Source: Acidobacteriota bacterium (GTDB taxonomy: Bacteria > Acidobacteriota > Thermoanaerobaculia > Thermoanaerobaculales > Sulfomarinibacteraceae). From it: a stretch of 17,204 nt of DNA. The notes below the pieces were generated by a model that saw nothing but the letters and a program-made list of their open reading frames with translations, did no database searches and was not told the DNA's origin. The stretch covers positions 1 to 17,204 of the forward strand of contig DAOWFV010000247.1 in assembly GCA_030637805.1 (NCBI GenBank), read 5' to 3'. Of this stretch, positions 6,390 to 13,172 are shown piece after piece. The stretch's first letter is position 1, and every line of letters begins with the position of its first letter. The position numbers were made by a program, and so were the translations under genes.

Positions 6390-8629
6390 GTTTGATTCCC
6401 GGGGGGGAGGAGGCTGGCCCGCTGCGGGCGGTCATGGAACGCCTGCTTCTCTTTCGCCTGCCGAACCAAAGCCTCGACATCGCCCTTACGGCGACTGCAG
6501 CCTTGGTGGTGATCTGGTCGCGTTTTGCCTTCCTTGCCGACGGGCCCTGGGAGTGGGACGAGACCCTCTTCGCGCGCGGCATCCTCTACTTCGAGCTCGC
6601 CGCCCACTTTCCACACCCCCCCGGCTTTCCGGGTTGGATTGCAATTGGGCGTCTCCTGACCGTCCTGACGGGAGACCCCTTGATGGCGCTGCAGCTGGCA
6701 TCTGCTGCCTTCTCCGTGGCTGCGCTGTGGGTTCTGGCGGCGCTCGGGCGCAAGGTGGCTCCGCCACCGGTGGCGGTGGCAGCAGCGCTGGTGGTGCTCG
6801 CCGCACCGGGGCCATGGCTGTTTGCGGTACGCGGGTTCAGCTCCACCGCGGCCGCCGTTCTCGCCCTGGGCGCCACGGCGGTGGCCGCCGGTGGTCTCGA
6901 GGGGCGCAGGCCGACAGTCTTCACCCTGTTGTTGACGGCCTCCTTCCTGGTCCGGCCCAATATCCTGCCGGTGCTGGCGGTGCTGTGGCTGGGGGTTGCG
7001 TGGGGGGTGCGCCCACGGCGGCGGTTGCTGCCTGGGGCGGTGGTTGGGTTGGCGGCCGTAGCCCTGGCGGTGGGTCTGATGGTCCGTGCTGAGGGCAGTT
7101 GGTCGGCGTTCGTCGCCCCCTTCCTGTCCCACTCCCGGCGCCACTTCTCGCGTCTCGCCTCCGACCTCGGGGGCTTCGCAGATCTCGGTCTGGTGAAGGG
7201 GTTTGGCGGCGCGATCCCGACGTTCGTCCTGCTGCTCCTGGCGGCTGTGGGGGTCGTGGTCTGGGCTCGCCGGGCCGGGCGGCGGGGCGCATGGCTGTGG
7301 GCTGCGGTGCTGGCGGTGGCGGTGGTCCAGCTGGTGTGGATGCAGAACCGGACCTACTGCCGTTACGCGGTCGGTGTGCAGATGGCCGTGGCGCCACTGG
7401 TAGCTGGGGCCGCAGCGGCGGCGCCGCCGGCGGTCGCATGCACGGGACTTCTTGCCCTGGCGGGATGGCTCGGCGTGGGCAGCATGCCTCTGCTGGAGGA
7501 GCAACACACAACCCAGTTGGCGGGCTGGCGGGCGGTACGGCGAGCCCAGGAAGTGGCCGCCCGCAGCGGAAGCACGGTCGTGGTGGAACCCGAGCTCCAC
7601 CCCTTTGCCTCCTACCTCTGGCACCTGCTGGAGCGACGGGGAGCAGGGGTTCCGCCTCGAGTTCTCTCGCCCTGGGATCCGGGACCCTGGGTCGGGCTCG
7701 AAGGTTCGTACCTGGTGGCCACGATCCACCGCCCCCTTTACCCCGGCTCCCTCTACGGTAGAGAGCTGCACTTCGGCGGCGTGTCCGCGGCCCTCTGGCC
7801 TCTGACCCAACAGCGCTTCCTGGAGGCCTGGGTGATCGAGGGTGCGCCGCTTCCTCTCCAGGGCTGGTGGCCGGCGGAGCGCCAGGCCAGCGGGCGGCCC
7901 TTCATGTGGGGGGGGGCCAGCGCCGAGCTGCTGCTGCCGCCGTTGCCGGAAGGGACGGAGATTGTTGTCTCTCTGCGCCCGGCGCCGGGACCCGAGCCGT
8001 TGGTGGTCGAGCTGAATGGTCGCGAGATGACTCGCCTCGACGGAGAGGAGGGCGAGGCGCGAACGCGGTTGGAGATTCCGAACGCCGAGGCGGGCGCGGT
8101 TTCCCTGCTTCGCTTCAAACGAACCCGAGGCTATGTCCCGGGGCACGGGGATTCCCGCCCGCTGGCGGTGCAGCTCTTCGAACTTCGTGCCTTCGGACCG
8201 ACCCTTCCATGGGGGGGGGCGGTTGCTCATCCGTGGCAGCGGGAGGCGTTGCGCGTCGAGTTGGAAGGGGCCTACGACGCGGAGAAATTTTCGGAAGAGC
8301 GGGAGGGGGTGTGGCTTCGACCGCGGGCGCGACTCTTGGTGCCGGGTGGCGAAGGGCGCCTGATCCTGCGTCTGCGGGCCCCCCGGCCGACGCCGCCGCG
8401 AACCGTGATTCTGGTTGGCGGCCGCAAGGCCGCCGGACCCCTCGAGCTCGGGCCGCGACCCGAGGAGGTCGAGATTCTGGTGTGGCCGGACGATAGCGAA
8501 GGGGGCCGGGTTCAGATCGATATCGTGAGCGACACCTACGTTCCGGCGAACAGTGGCAGCGAGGATGAGAGGGAGCTGGGAGTCGTGTTGTCAGGGGTGT
8601 TTTTCGAACCGCGGGGGGAGAGCCCTTGA
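6386..8629 (+). CDS. GT-C (ArnT/PMT-like) membrane glycosyltransferase with C-terminal beta-rich domains
   Basis: The GTG start at 6386 overlaps the previous stop (GTGA) and follows GGGGAGG (6372-6378), giving 747 aa. An in-frame reading from 6269 would lie inside the neighbour and is rejected. The N-terminal half is polytopic, with the GT39/GT83-type first loop: the acidic pair in PWEWDETLFARG (54-65) and HPPGFPGW (77-84), expected to bind a polyprenyl-phosphate sugar. Membrane helices continue to about 370. Residues about 490-745 are soluble and beta-rich, apparently two related domains: one opens with GWWPAERQ (493-500) and ends with PLAVQLFELRAF, the other ends with RELGVVLSGVFFEP. These look like glycan-binding ectodomains. 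Two nine-G tracts lie in this part. The gene is coupled to the LtaS-like gene, so a shared glycan substrate is likely. Confidence 0.8.
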   Translation: MSLIPGGEEAGPLRAVMERLLLFRLPNQSLDIALTATAALVVIWSRFAFLADGPWEWDETLFARGILYFELAAHFPHPPGFPGWIAIGRLLTVLTGDPLMALQLASAAFSVAALWVLAALGRKVAPPPVAVAAALVVLAAPGPWLFAVRGFSSTAAAVLALGATAVAAGGLEGRRPTVFTLLLTASFLVRPNILPVLAVLWLGVAWGVRPRRRLLPGAVVGLAAVALAVGLMVRAEGSWSAFVAPFLSHSRRHFSRLASDLGGFADLGLVKGFGGAIPTFVLLLLAAVGVVVWARRAGRRGAWLWAAVLAVAVVQLVWMQNRTYCRYAVGVQMAVAPLVAGAAAAAPPAVACTGLLALAGWLGVGSMPLLEEQHTTQLAGWRAVRRAQEVAARSGSTVVVEPELHPFASYLWHLLERRGAGVPPRVLSPWDPGPWVGLEGSYLVATIHRPLYPGSLYGRELHFGGVSAALWPLTQQRFLEAWVIEGAPLPLQGWWPAERQASGRPFMWGGASAELLLPPLPEGTEIVVSLRPAPGPEPLVVELNGREMTRLDGEEGEARTRLEIPNAEAGAVSLLRFKRTRGYVPGHGDSRPLAVQLFELRAFGPTLPWGGAVAHPWQREALRVELEGAYDAEKFSEEREGVWLRPRARLLVPGGEGRLILRLRAPRPTPPRTVILVGGRKAAGPLELGPRPEEVEILVWPDDSEGGRVQIDIVSDTYVPANSGSEDERELGVVLSGVFFEPRGESP
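7908..7916 (+). repeat. G9 homopolymer inside the glycosyltransferase gene
   Basis: Nine consecutive Gs encode part of Trp508-Gly509-Gly510 at the start of the first beta-rich domain. The reading frame is intact with nine. A change of one G would truncate both C-terminal domains. Confidence 0.9.
8211..8219 (+). repeat. Second G9 homopolymer inside the same gene
   Basis: Nine consecutive Gs encode part of Trp609-Gly610-Gly611, again followed by Ala. The local codons repeat those of the first tract (TGG GGG GGG GCN). The frame is intact at this length. Confidence 0.9.
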
Positions 8630-8654
8630 CGTGCCCGGCGGGCAGTCCTAGGAT
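8626..8654 (+). promoter_or_regulatory. sigma70-type promoter of recA
   Basis: TTGACG (8626-8631) and TAGGAT (8649-8654) are separated by exactly 17 bp. The -35 overlaps the stop of the preceding gene, so recA can be transcribed independently. Transcription would start near 8661, leaving a leader of about 36 nt that holds the 12-bp dyad and the AAGGAG ribosome-binding site (8685-8690). Confidence 0.7.
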
Positions 8655-8671
8655 GGAACGGTCCCGCCACG

Positions 8672-8683
8672 CTGCGTCCGCAG
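8672..8683. promoter_or_regulatory. 12-bp dyad in the recA leader, candidate operator
   Basis: CTGCGTCCGCAG is an inverted repeat (CTGCG, 2-bp centre, CGCAG) between the predicted transcription start and the ribosome-binding site of recA. The same 12 bases occur downstream of recA at 9757-9768. The position suits a repressor site, possibly SOS-related, but it is not the Escherichia coli, Bacillus or alphaproteobacterial LexA box. Confidence 0.4.
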
Positions 8684-8696
8684 TAAGGAGCTTCAC

Positions 8697-9746
8697 ATGA
8701 GTAACAAGACCGACAAGATGGCCGACAAGATGAAGGCATTGGAGACCGCCATCGGTCAGATCGAACGGCAGTTCGGCGCAGGGGCGGTCATGCGCATGGG
8801 CGATCGGCCCCGAGTCAGGGTCAACGTGATCCCCACCGGTTCTCTCACTCTCGACGCCGCGCTCGGCGTCGGCGGCGTGCCGCGCGGGCGGGTGATCGAG
8901 ATCTACGGACCGGAGGCTTCGGGCAAAACCACGCTGGGCCTACATATCATCGCCAACGCCCAGAAGGCGGGCGGGCTAGTGGCGTTCATCGACGCCGAGC
9001 ACGCCCTCGATGCCGAGTATGCCGGCAACCTGGGCGTCAACCTCGACGAGCTGTTGATTTCGCAGCCGGATTTCGGCGAGCAGGCCCTGGAGATCACAGA
9101 AACGTTGATCCGCTCCGGTTCGGTCGACGCGATCGTGATCGACTCCGTCGCTGCATTGGTGCCGCGCTCGGAGCTCGAAGGCGACATGGGTGACGCCCAG
9201 ATGGGCCTGCAGGCGCGGCTCATGTCGCAGGCCCTGCGCAAGCTCGCGGGCATCGTCTCCAAGTCGAACACGTGCCTCATCTTCATCAACCAGATACGGG
9301 AGAAGATCGGCGTCATGTTCGGCAACCCGGAGACTACCACCGGCGGACGTGCCTTGAAGTTCTACTCGTCGGTGCGCATCGACATCCGGAGAACCAGCTC
9401 GATCAAGCAGGGTGACCAGGTCGTGGGAAACCGGACCAAGGCCAAGGTGGCCAAGAATAAGGTGGCGGCGCCGTTCAAGGTTGCCGAGTTCGACATCCTG
9501 TATGGCGAAGGAATCTCCTTCACCGGCGAACTCCTCGATCTCGGCGTCGAACATCGCCTGCTGCAGAAGTCGGGTTCGTGGTACTCCCACGGCGAGACCC
9601 GCATCGGTCAGGGACGAGAGGCTGCGCGCCAGTTCCTGCGCGACAACCCCGACGTGGCCGGCGAGATCGAGCTCAAGCTGCGCGAGCAGCTAGGCCTTTT
9701 GCCGGGCGCGGAAGAGTCGCCTGAGGCTGACGAGACGGCCAAGTAG
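8697..9746 (+). CDS. recA: Recombinase RecA
   Basis: RecA is the DNA-dependent ATPase that forms filaments on single-stranded DNA, catalyses strand exchange and activates LexA cleavage. This 349-aa protein has typical length and all core motifs: Walker A GPEASGKTT (71-79), the catalytic Glu in FIDAEHALD (E101), Walker B AIVIDSVAAL (145-154), the DNA-binding L1 region EGDMGDAQMGLQARLMSQAL (161-180), and L2 from NQIREKIGVMFGNPETTTGG (198-217). The acidic C-terminal tail is present (EESPEADE). The ATG follows AAGGAG by six bases. It has its own promoter, and no recX follows on the same strand, the next gene being a DsbA-like protein. Identity is secure. Confidence 0.98.
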   Translation: MSNKTDKMADKMKALETAIGQIERQFGAGAVMRMGDRPRVRVNVIPTGSLTLDAALGVGGVPRGRVIEIYGPEASGKTTLGLHIIANAQKAGGLVAFIDAEHALDAEYAGNLGVNLDELLISQPDFGEQALEITETLIRSGSVDAIVIDSVAALVPRSELEGDMGDAQMGLQARLMSQALRKLAGIVSKSNTCLIFINQIREKIGVMFGNPETTTGGRALKFYSSVRIDIRRTSSIKQGDQVVGNRTKAKVAKNKVAAPFKVAEFDILYGEGISFTGELLDLGVEHRLLQKSGSWYSHGETRIGQGREAARQFLRDNPDVAGEIELKLREQLGLLPGAEESPEADETAK

Positions 9747-9756
9747 GACCGAGTTC

Positions 9757-9768
9757 CTGCGTCCGCAG
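9757..9768. promoter_or_regulatory. Second copy of the 12-bp dyad, upstream of the DsbA-like gene
   Basis: CTGCGTCCGCAG is identical to the recA-leader dyad. It lies 10 bp after the recA stop and 46 bp before the next start. TAGGAT (9786-9791), the same hexamer as the recA -10, follows with its -35 position falling on the dyad, so the dyad could overlap the downstream promoter. It might instead be part of a short recA 3' hairpin. Confidence 0.35.
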
Positions 9769-9813
9769 CGCTGAGATATTTCGGCTAGGATAAAATCTCG
9801 ATGGGAGATTGAG

Positions 9814-10953
9814 GTGAGGATGAGACTCTGTCGGATTCTGATGATTTTGCCGGGGCTGTTGTTGGTCCTGTCTCTTTCCGCGTCTGCGGCGGAGGGCCAG
9901 ACGCCCGAGCCGGACCCGACGGTGCTTCGGTTCGTCCAGCGGGCGCTTCCGTGGTGCCCGGACTCGACCTTCGAGATGGTGGAGAACACTCGTCACCAGA
10001 CGCCGTCCGGTTCGTACCGGGTGGTGACGGTGGAACGCAACTGTGCCAGCAAGGCCTTGACGGCAAAGCCGACCGTGCTTGTGGACGAGGTGTCGTCGTC
10101 GGCGTGGTTCGGAAGCGTGGGCAAGCTGCCTTTTGAGAATGCGGGAGTCGAGGCCAAGGCGCTCCGCACCTTTGTGGAAGGCTTCCTGCCGGATGCTCTC
10201 AGGGCGAGCATGAACCTCAAGGTACGGGTCGAGTGGGACGCCGGTCCTCACAGGCCGGGGGCCCTGATTCCGTTCGAGCTGGTGGTGACCACCGGTTATG
10301 GGGAGTATCGTCGCGCGGCCGCGGTGTCCTCGGATGGCGAGTACCTGGTGCTGGGCTCCGACATGCCTCTGAAAGAAGATCCAGTGGCCTATCGGCGAAA
10401 GCTCCTGTCCGGCAGCGAGCTGGTCATGTGGGACAGCGAGTCCGGCGCCAAGAAGCCCTCCCTCGAAATCGTGGAGTTCTCCGATCTGGAGTGCCCCGCC
10501 TGCCGCGGCAAGTGGCCCCTGATTCAGCAGGAGCTGAAGAAGCACGGTCACGCGATCCGGCATGGCATGGTGAGCTTTCCTCTGACCATGATCCACCCCT
10601 GGTCCTTTCGCGCCGCCAGCGCTTCGTGGTGCGTGGCCCAGCAGAATCCGCAGCTTCTGATTCCCTTCAAGGAGACCTTTTACTCGCTGCAGCGTGAGAT
10701 GGAGGTCTCCCTGGTAACGCCGACCTCGGTGGATTTCGCTAGCGGCAACGGTCTCGACGAGACGATTTTCCGAGATTGCTACCTTCGTGAACCGTCGATC
10801 GTCCCGGTCCATGACCAGATGGCCCTGGCCCACCGCCTGAACGTGCACGCCACGCCAACCTACTTCGTGAACGGCTGGATGGTGCAGATGCCAGATCCTT
10901 TGTGGTTTCCGGACTTCGTGAACCGTCTCTTGGCAGGCGAGGAGCCGTATTAG
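9814..10953 (+). CDS. Secreted DsbA/DsbG-like thioredoxin-fold protein
   Basis: This 379-aa protein has a signal peptide (about 1-26). Its C-terminal thioredoxin-fold domain (about 215-375) carries the redox motif C227-P-A-C230 in EFSDLECPACRGKW and a cis-Pro loop (HATPTYFVNG, P348). This matches the DsbA-like Thioredoxin_4 family, which oxidises or isomerises protein disulfides in the periplasm. The N-terminal 30-200 region is not recognised. It has two cysteines (C48, C77) that could form their own disulfide. C273 and C322 give a further pair. The start is GTG at 9814, preceded by GGGAG. An ATG at 9820, six bases downstream, with GAGGTGAGG before it, is equally possible. It follows recA but is probably functionally separate. 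Partner and substrates are unknown. Confidence 0.85.
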   Translation: MRMRLCRILMILPGLLLVLSLSASAAEGQTPEPDPTVLRFVQRALPWCPDSTFEMVENTRHQTPSGSYRVVTVERNCASKALTAKPTVLVDEVSSSAWFGSVGKLPFENAGVEAKALRTFVEGFLPDALRASMNLKVRVEWDAGPHRPGALIPFELVVTTGYGEYRRAAAVSSDGEYLVLGSDMPLKEDPVAYRRKLLSGSELVMWDSESGAKKPSLEIVEFSDLECPACRGKWPLIQQELKKHGHAIRHGMVSFPLTMIHPWSFRAASASWCVAQQNPQLLIPFKETFYSLQREMEVSLVTPTSVDFASGNGLDETIFRDCYLREPSIVPVHDQMALAHRLNVHATPTYFVNGWMVQMPDPLWFPDFVNRLLAGEEPY

Positions 10954-10971
10954 AAGCCTGTCCGAGAATTA

Positions 10972-10997
10972 GGCGCGGTACATCCTGTCAGCGCGCC
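10972..10997 (+). terminator. Possible terminator after the DsbA-like gene
   Basis: GGCGCG (10972-10977) pairs perfectly with CGCGCC (10992-10997) across a 14-nt loop, 18 bases after the stop codon. It is followed by CTTTCT, a weak pyrimidine tract. The stem is short and the T-run imperfect. Confidence 0.4.
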
Positions 10998-11103
10998 CTT
11001 TCTATCGGCATTCTGCCCGAGAGGATGCCAGGCACCTCCGAGGAAGCGCGCCCAGGCGTGGGCCACCTGCTCCACTTCTCCCGGTTGTGGCTCCGCGTCG
11101 AAT

Positions 11104-11145
11104 AATTCGAAATTCGAAATTCGAAATTCCTAATTTCTCATTCTC
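11104..11145. repeat. AT-rich heptanucleotide tandem repeat (locus A)
   Basis: Three exact copies of AATTCGA (11104-11124) are followed by diverged seven-base units AATTCCT, AATTTCT and CATTCTC. The tract is strikingly AT-rich against its GC-rich surroundings. It lies in the 266-bp gap before the TVP38-like gene. On the opposite strand the units read nnGAATT, as in the repeat near 14800. Confidence 0.75.
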
Positions 11146-11219
11146 CTGGTTACCTTTTGGGCCCCCCGGGTAAAGGAGTGGGCGACGGATCGCTTACGCC
11201 ATCCGAGACCGGAGGCACG

Positions 11220-11978
11220 ATGTCAAAGACTGAGATCGCCATCATGAAGCAGATGCACAGGACCGACGACGAGGTCGGCGGACGCTCCCGGTGGAGGCTG
11301 GCCCTCGGCCTCGCAGGCGTGGCGGGAGGGATCTTTCTCGCCTGGAGGTTCGGGGTCTTCGACCTGCTCACGGTCGAAAACATCGACCGGCTGGACCTGT
11401 GGTTCGACGGCCTGGGCGTTTGGGCGCCGCTGGTCTTCATCGTGCTGTGGATCGTCGCTTGTATCTTCTTCCTGCCGGGCCTGGCGATATCCATCGCCGG
11501 CGGGCTGATCTTCGGCGCGGTGTGGGGGACGGTGTGGACCACCATCGGCGCCAACCTCGGCGCCACCGCCGCCTTTCTGATTGGGCGCTACGCAGCACGC
11601 GGCATGGTGGAAGGCATGGTGGAGAAGAACTCGGCGCTGCAGAAGATCGATGACGGCGTGAAGCGCCAGGGTTGGCGAATGCTGATGATTACCCGGTTGG
11701 TGCCGATCTTCCCCTTCAACATCCAGAACTACGTCTACGGCCTCACCGACATCCCCCTCAAGACCTACGTACTGGTGACCCTGCCGAGCATGCTGCCGGC
11801 GACCATCGCCTATAACTTCGCCGCCGGTTCGGTGCGCACCGGGGATTTCGGTAAGACCCTCTGGTACCTGGGAATCGCCGCGGTTTTCTTCGTTCTGCTG
11901 TCGCTGATTCCGACCTGGGTCCGGAAGCGCTACGTTACCGACGAGCTCAGTGGGAACGAGGCTGTTACCAAATCGTAA
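11220..11978 (+). CDS. TVP38/TMEM64 (DedA superfamily) membrane protein
   Basis: This 252-aa integral membrane protein has about five hydrophobic segments (about 26-43, 66-84, 86-104, 107-122, 183-202 and 214-231, some re-entrant). It carries the SNARE-associated/TVP38 signature: FLPGLAISIAGGLIFG (84-99), then GTVWTTIGANLGATAAFLIG (103-122), RLVPIFPFNIQNYVYGLT (159-176) and the late LPATIAYNFAAGS. DedA/TVP38 proteins are scramblase- or flippase-like transporters; bacterial relatives recycle undecaprenyl phosphate or affect membrane lipid and proton balance. The start at 11220 has GGAGG (11211-11215) four bases upstream. An in-frame start at 11157 lacks such a site and would add an unlikely Gly/Pro-rich leader. 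It appears monocistronic, with a strong hairpin downstream. The cargo is unknown. Confidence 0.88.
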   Translation: MSKTEIAIMKQMHRTDDEVGGRSRWRLALGLAGVAGGIFLAWRFGVFDLLTVENIDRLDLWFDGLGVWAPLVFIVLWIVACIFFLPGLAISIAGGLIFGAVWGTVWTTIGANLGATAAFLIGRYAARGMVEGMVEKNSALQKIDDGVKRQGWRMLMITRLVPIFPFNIQNYVYGLTDIPLKTYVLVTLPSMLPATIAYNFAAGSVRTGDFGKTLWYLGIAAVFFVLLSLIPTWVRKRYVTDELSGNEAVTKS

Positions 11979-12010
11979 CACCAGAGGGCACGGCCGGAAG
12001 CGAAGTATTG

Positions 12011-12043
12011 CGGGGCGATCGGTTTGAAGGACCGGTCGCCCCG
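12011..12043 (+). terminator. Strong stem-loop terminator after the TVP38-like gene
   Basis: Thirteen bases (12011-12023, starting CGGGGCGA) pair with 12031-12043 with a single G-U wobble around the 7-nt loop TTGAAGG. It starts 32 bases after the stop codon. The following bases are only moderately T-rich (TGTTGGTT), so termination efficiency is uncertain. The fold is nearly symmetric and could act on either strand. Confidence 0.6.
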
Positions 12044-12227
12044 TGTTGGTTCAGGCGAAATCCCTGAGATCACCACACTTCCCTGGCCACCGTGAGCGAG
12101 GAGGATGCCCGTCGGTGCGGGAGGGCCAAGCGCGGTTCTTCGGAATGGATATTGCACTCCCGGCGAGGGGTAATATGGAGTCCGGTTGCCAGACTGCGGT
12201 GGCACGAGTCGCCGGAGGAGTAAATAA

Positions 12228-13172
12228 ATGACCATGATCGCGTACGTGATCGCCTATCTCGGCATCGCATTTTTCTTCATCGCGGTGGTGGCACGCTTCC
12301 TGATGTGGTCGCGGATGCCGATGCATCTGAGGTGGGAGCTCTACCCGGTCGCCCACGAGGGTGGCGGGCGAGCGGCCTACGGCGGCTCCTACCTCGAGGA
12401 AGGGGACTGGTGGAAGAAGAAGCGCGAGGTCTCTCTTCTCGGAGAACTCAAGGTGATGGTGCCGGAGATCCTCTTCCTGGTGGCGCTCAAGGAGCACAAC
12501 AGGAAGCTGTGGACACGCTCCTTCCCCTTTCACTTCGGCCTCTATCTGGTGGCGATCGCCACCATCCTGATGGTCGTCGGCGGGATCGCCGGGGCCCTGG
12601 CGCCGGCCTGGGTTACGGCACCGCTGCTCAAGGTGCTCGGAATCCTCGTTCCGTTCTGTGGAGCCGCCGGCCTGGTGCTTGGAATCTTAGGCGCCGTCGG
12701 GCTATACCAACGCCGCATGGGTCGCGAAATGCGGGACTACACAGCGCCGGCGGATTTCTTCAACCTGATCTTCTTCGTGATCGCATTTGGTGTGGCGCTG
12801 CTGACTTTCCTGTTGGTGGATCGCGACTTCTCGCTGGTATCGACCTTCGTCGCCAACCTCGTGACCTTCCATTTCGTGCCGCTGGGTGGCGGTGGAACGG
12901 CGACGCTTCTCCTCTCCGCCTCGGTGATCCTACTGGCGCTGCTCAGCGCCTACATCCCGACCACACACATGTCTCACTTCGTGGGCAAGTACTTTGCCTT
13001 CCACTCCATCCGCTGGAAGGATGATCCCAACCTGCCCGGAGGTGCGGAGGAAAAGACCATCGAGAAGATGCTCAACCAGCCGATTTCGTGGTCCGCTGAG
13101 CACATCAAGGGCGATGGCAAGAAGACGTGGCTTGAAGCGGCCACCGAGGAGCCGGAGGACCAGGGCAAATGA
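12228..13172 (+). CDS. DsrM/HdrE/NarI-like membrane cytochrome b subunit
   Basis: This 314-aa protein has about five or six membrane helices (about 3-26, 76-88, 100-123, 133-160, 176-196 and 223-242) and a soluble C-terminal tail of about 55 residues. Candidate haem-ligand histidines lie in or beside helices: H90, H102, H215, H247 and H250. The segment TTHMSHFVGKYFAFHSIRW (245-263) is typical of the DsrM/HdrE branch, as is the WELYPVAHEGGGRAAYGGSY loop (36-55). These subunits exchange electrons between the quinone pool or periplasm and the partner iron-sulfur protein, which overlaps this gene by 4 bp (ATGA, 13169-13172). GGAGGAG (12214-12220) gives strong initiation. No dsrJ, dsrO or dsrP homologue is present, so it is a two-subunit module. 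TmcC-like is an alternative name. Confidence 0.82.
   Translation: MTMIAYVIAYLGIAFFFIAVVARFLMWSRMPMHLRWELYPVAHEGGGRAAYGGSYLEEGDWWKKKREVSLLGELKVMVPEILFLVALKEHNRKLWTRSFPFHFGLYLVAIATILMVVGGIAGALAPAWVTAPLLKVLGILVPFCGAAGLVLGILGAVGLYQRRMGREMRDYTAPADFFNLIFFVIAFGVALLTFLLVDRDFSLVSTFVANLVTFHFVPLGGGGTATLLLSASVILLALLSAYIPTTHMSHFVGKYFAFHSIRWKDDPNLPGGAEEKTIEKMLNQPISWSAEHIKGDGKKTWLEAATEEPEDQGK

Noticed and set aside
6350..8230. Long minus-strand open frame (626 codons) opposite the glycosyltransferase
   Set aside because: Arg/Gln/Pro-rich composition without motifs, typical of antisense frames in GC-rich DNA. The plus strand has clear GT-C motifs and membrane helices.
9801..9812. ATG-GGA-GAT-TGA mini-frame just before the DsbA-like start
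   Set aside because: Three codons with no ribosome-binding site. The bases serve better as the Shine-Dalgarno region of the GTG/ATG start.
12105..12173. A 22-codon reading frame (starts MPVGAGGPSAV) preceded by AGGAGG, upstream of the DsrM-like gene
   Set aside because: AGGAGG touches the ATG with no spacer, the composition is unremarkable, and no attenuator structure links it to the downstream gene.
12152..12176. TTGCAC and TAATAT as a sigma70 promoter before the DsrM-like gene
   Set aside because: The spacer is only 13 bp. No better-spaced -35 pairs with TAATAT.
12199..12212. TGGCACGAGTCGCC as a sigma54 promoter before the DsrM-like gene
   Set aside because: The GC that should lie at -12 is not at the required distance from the GG at -24.
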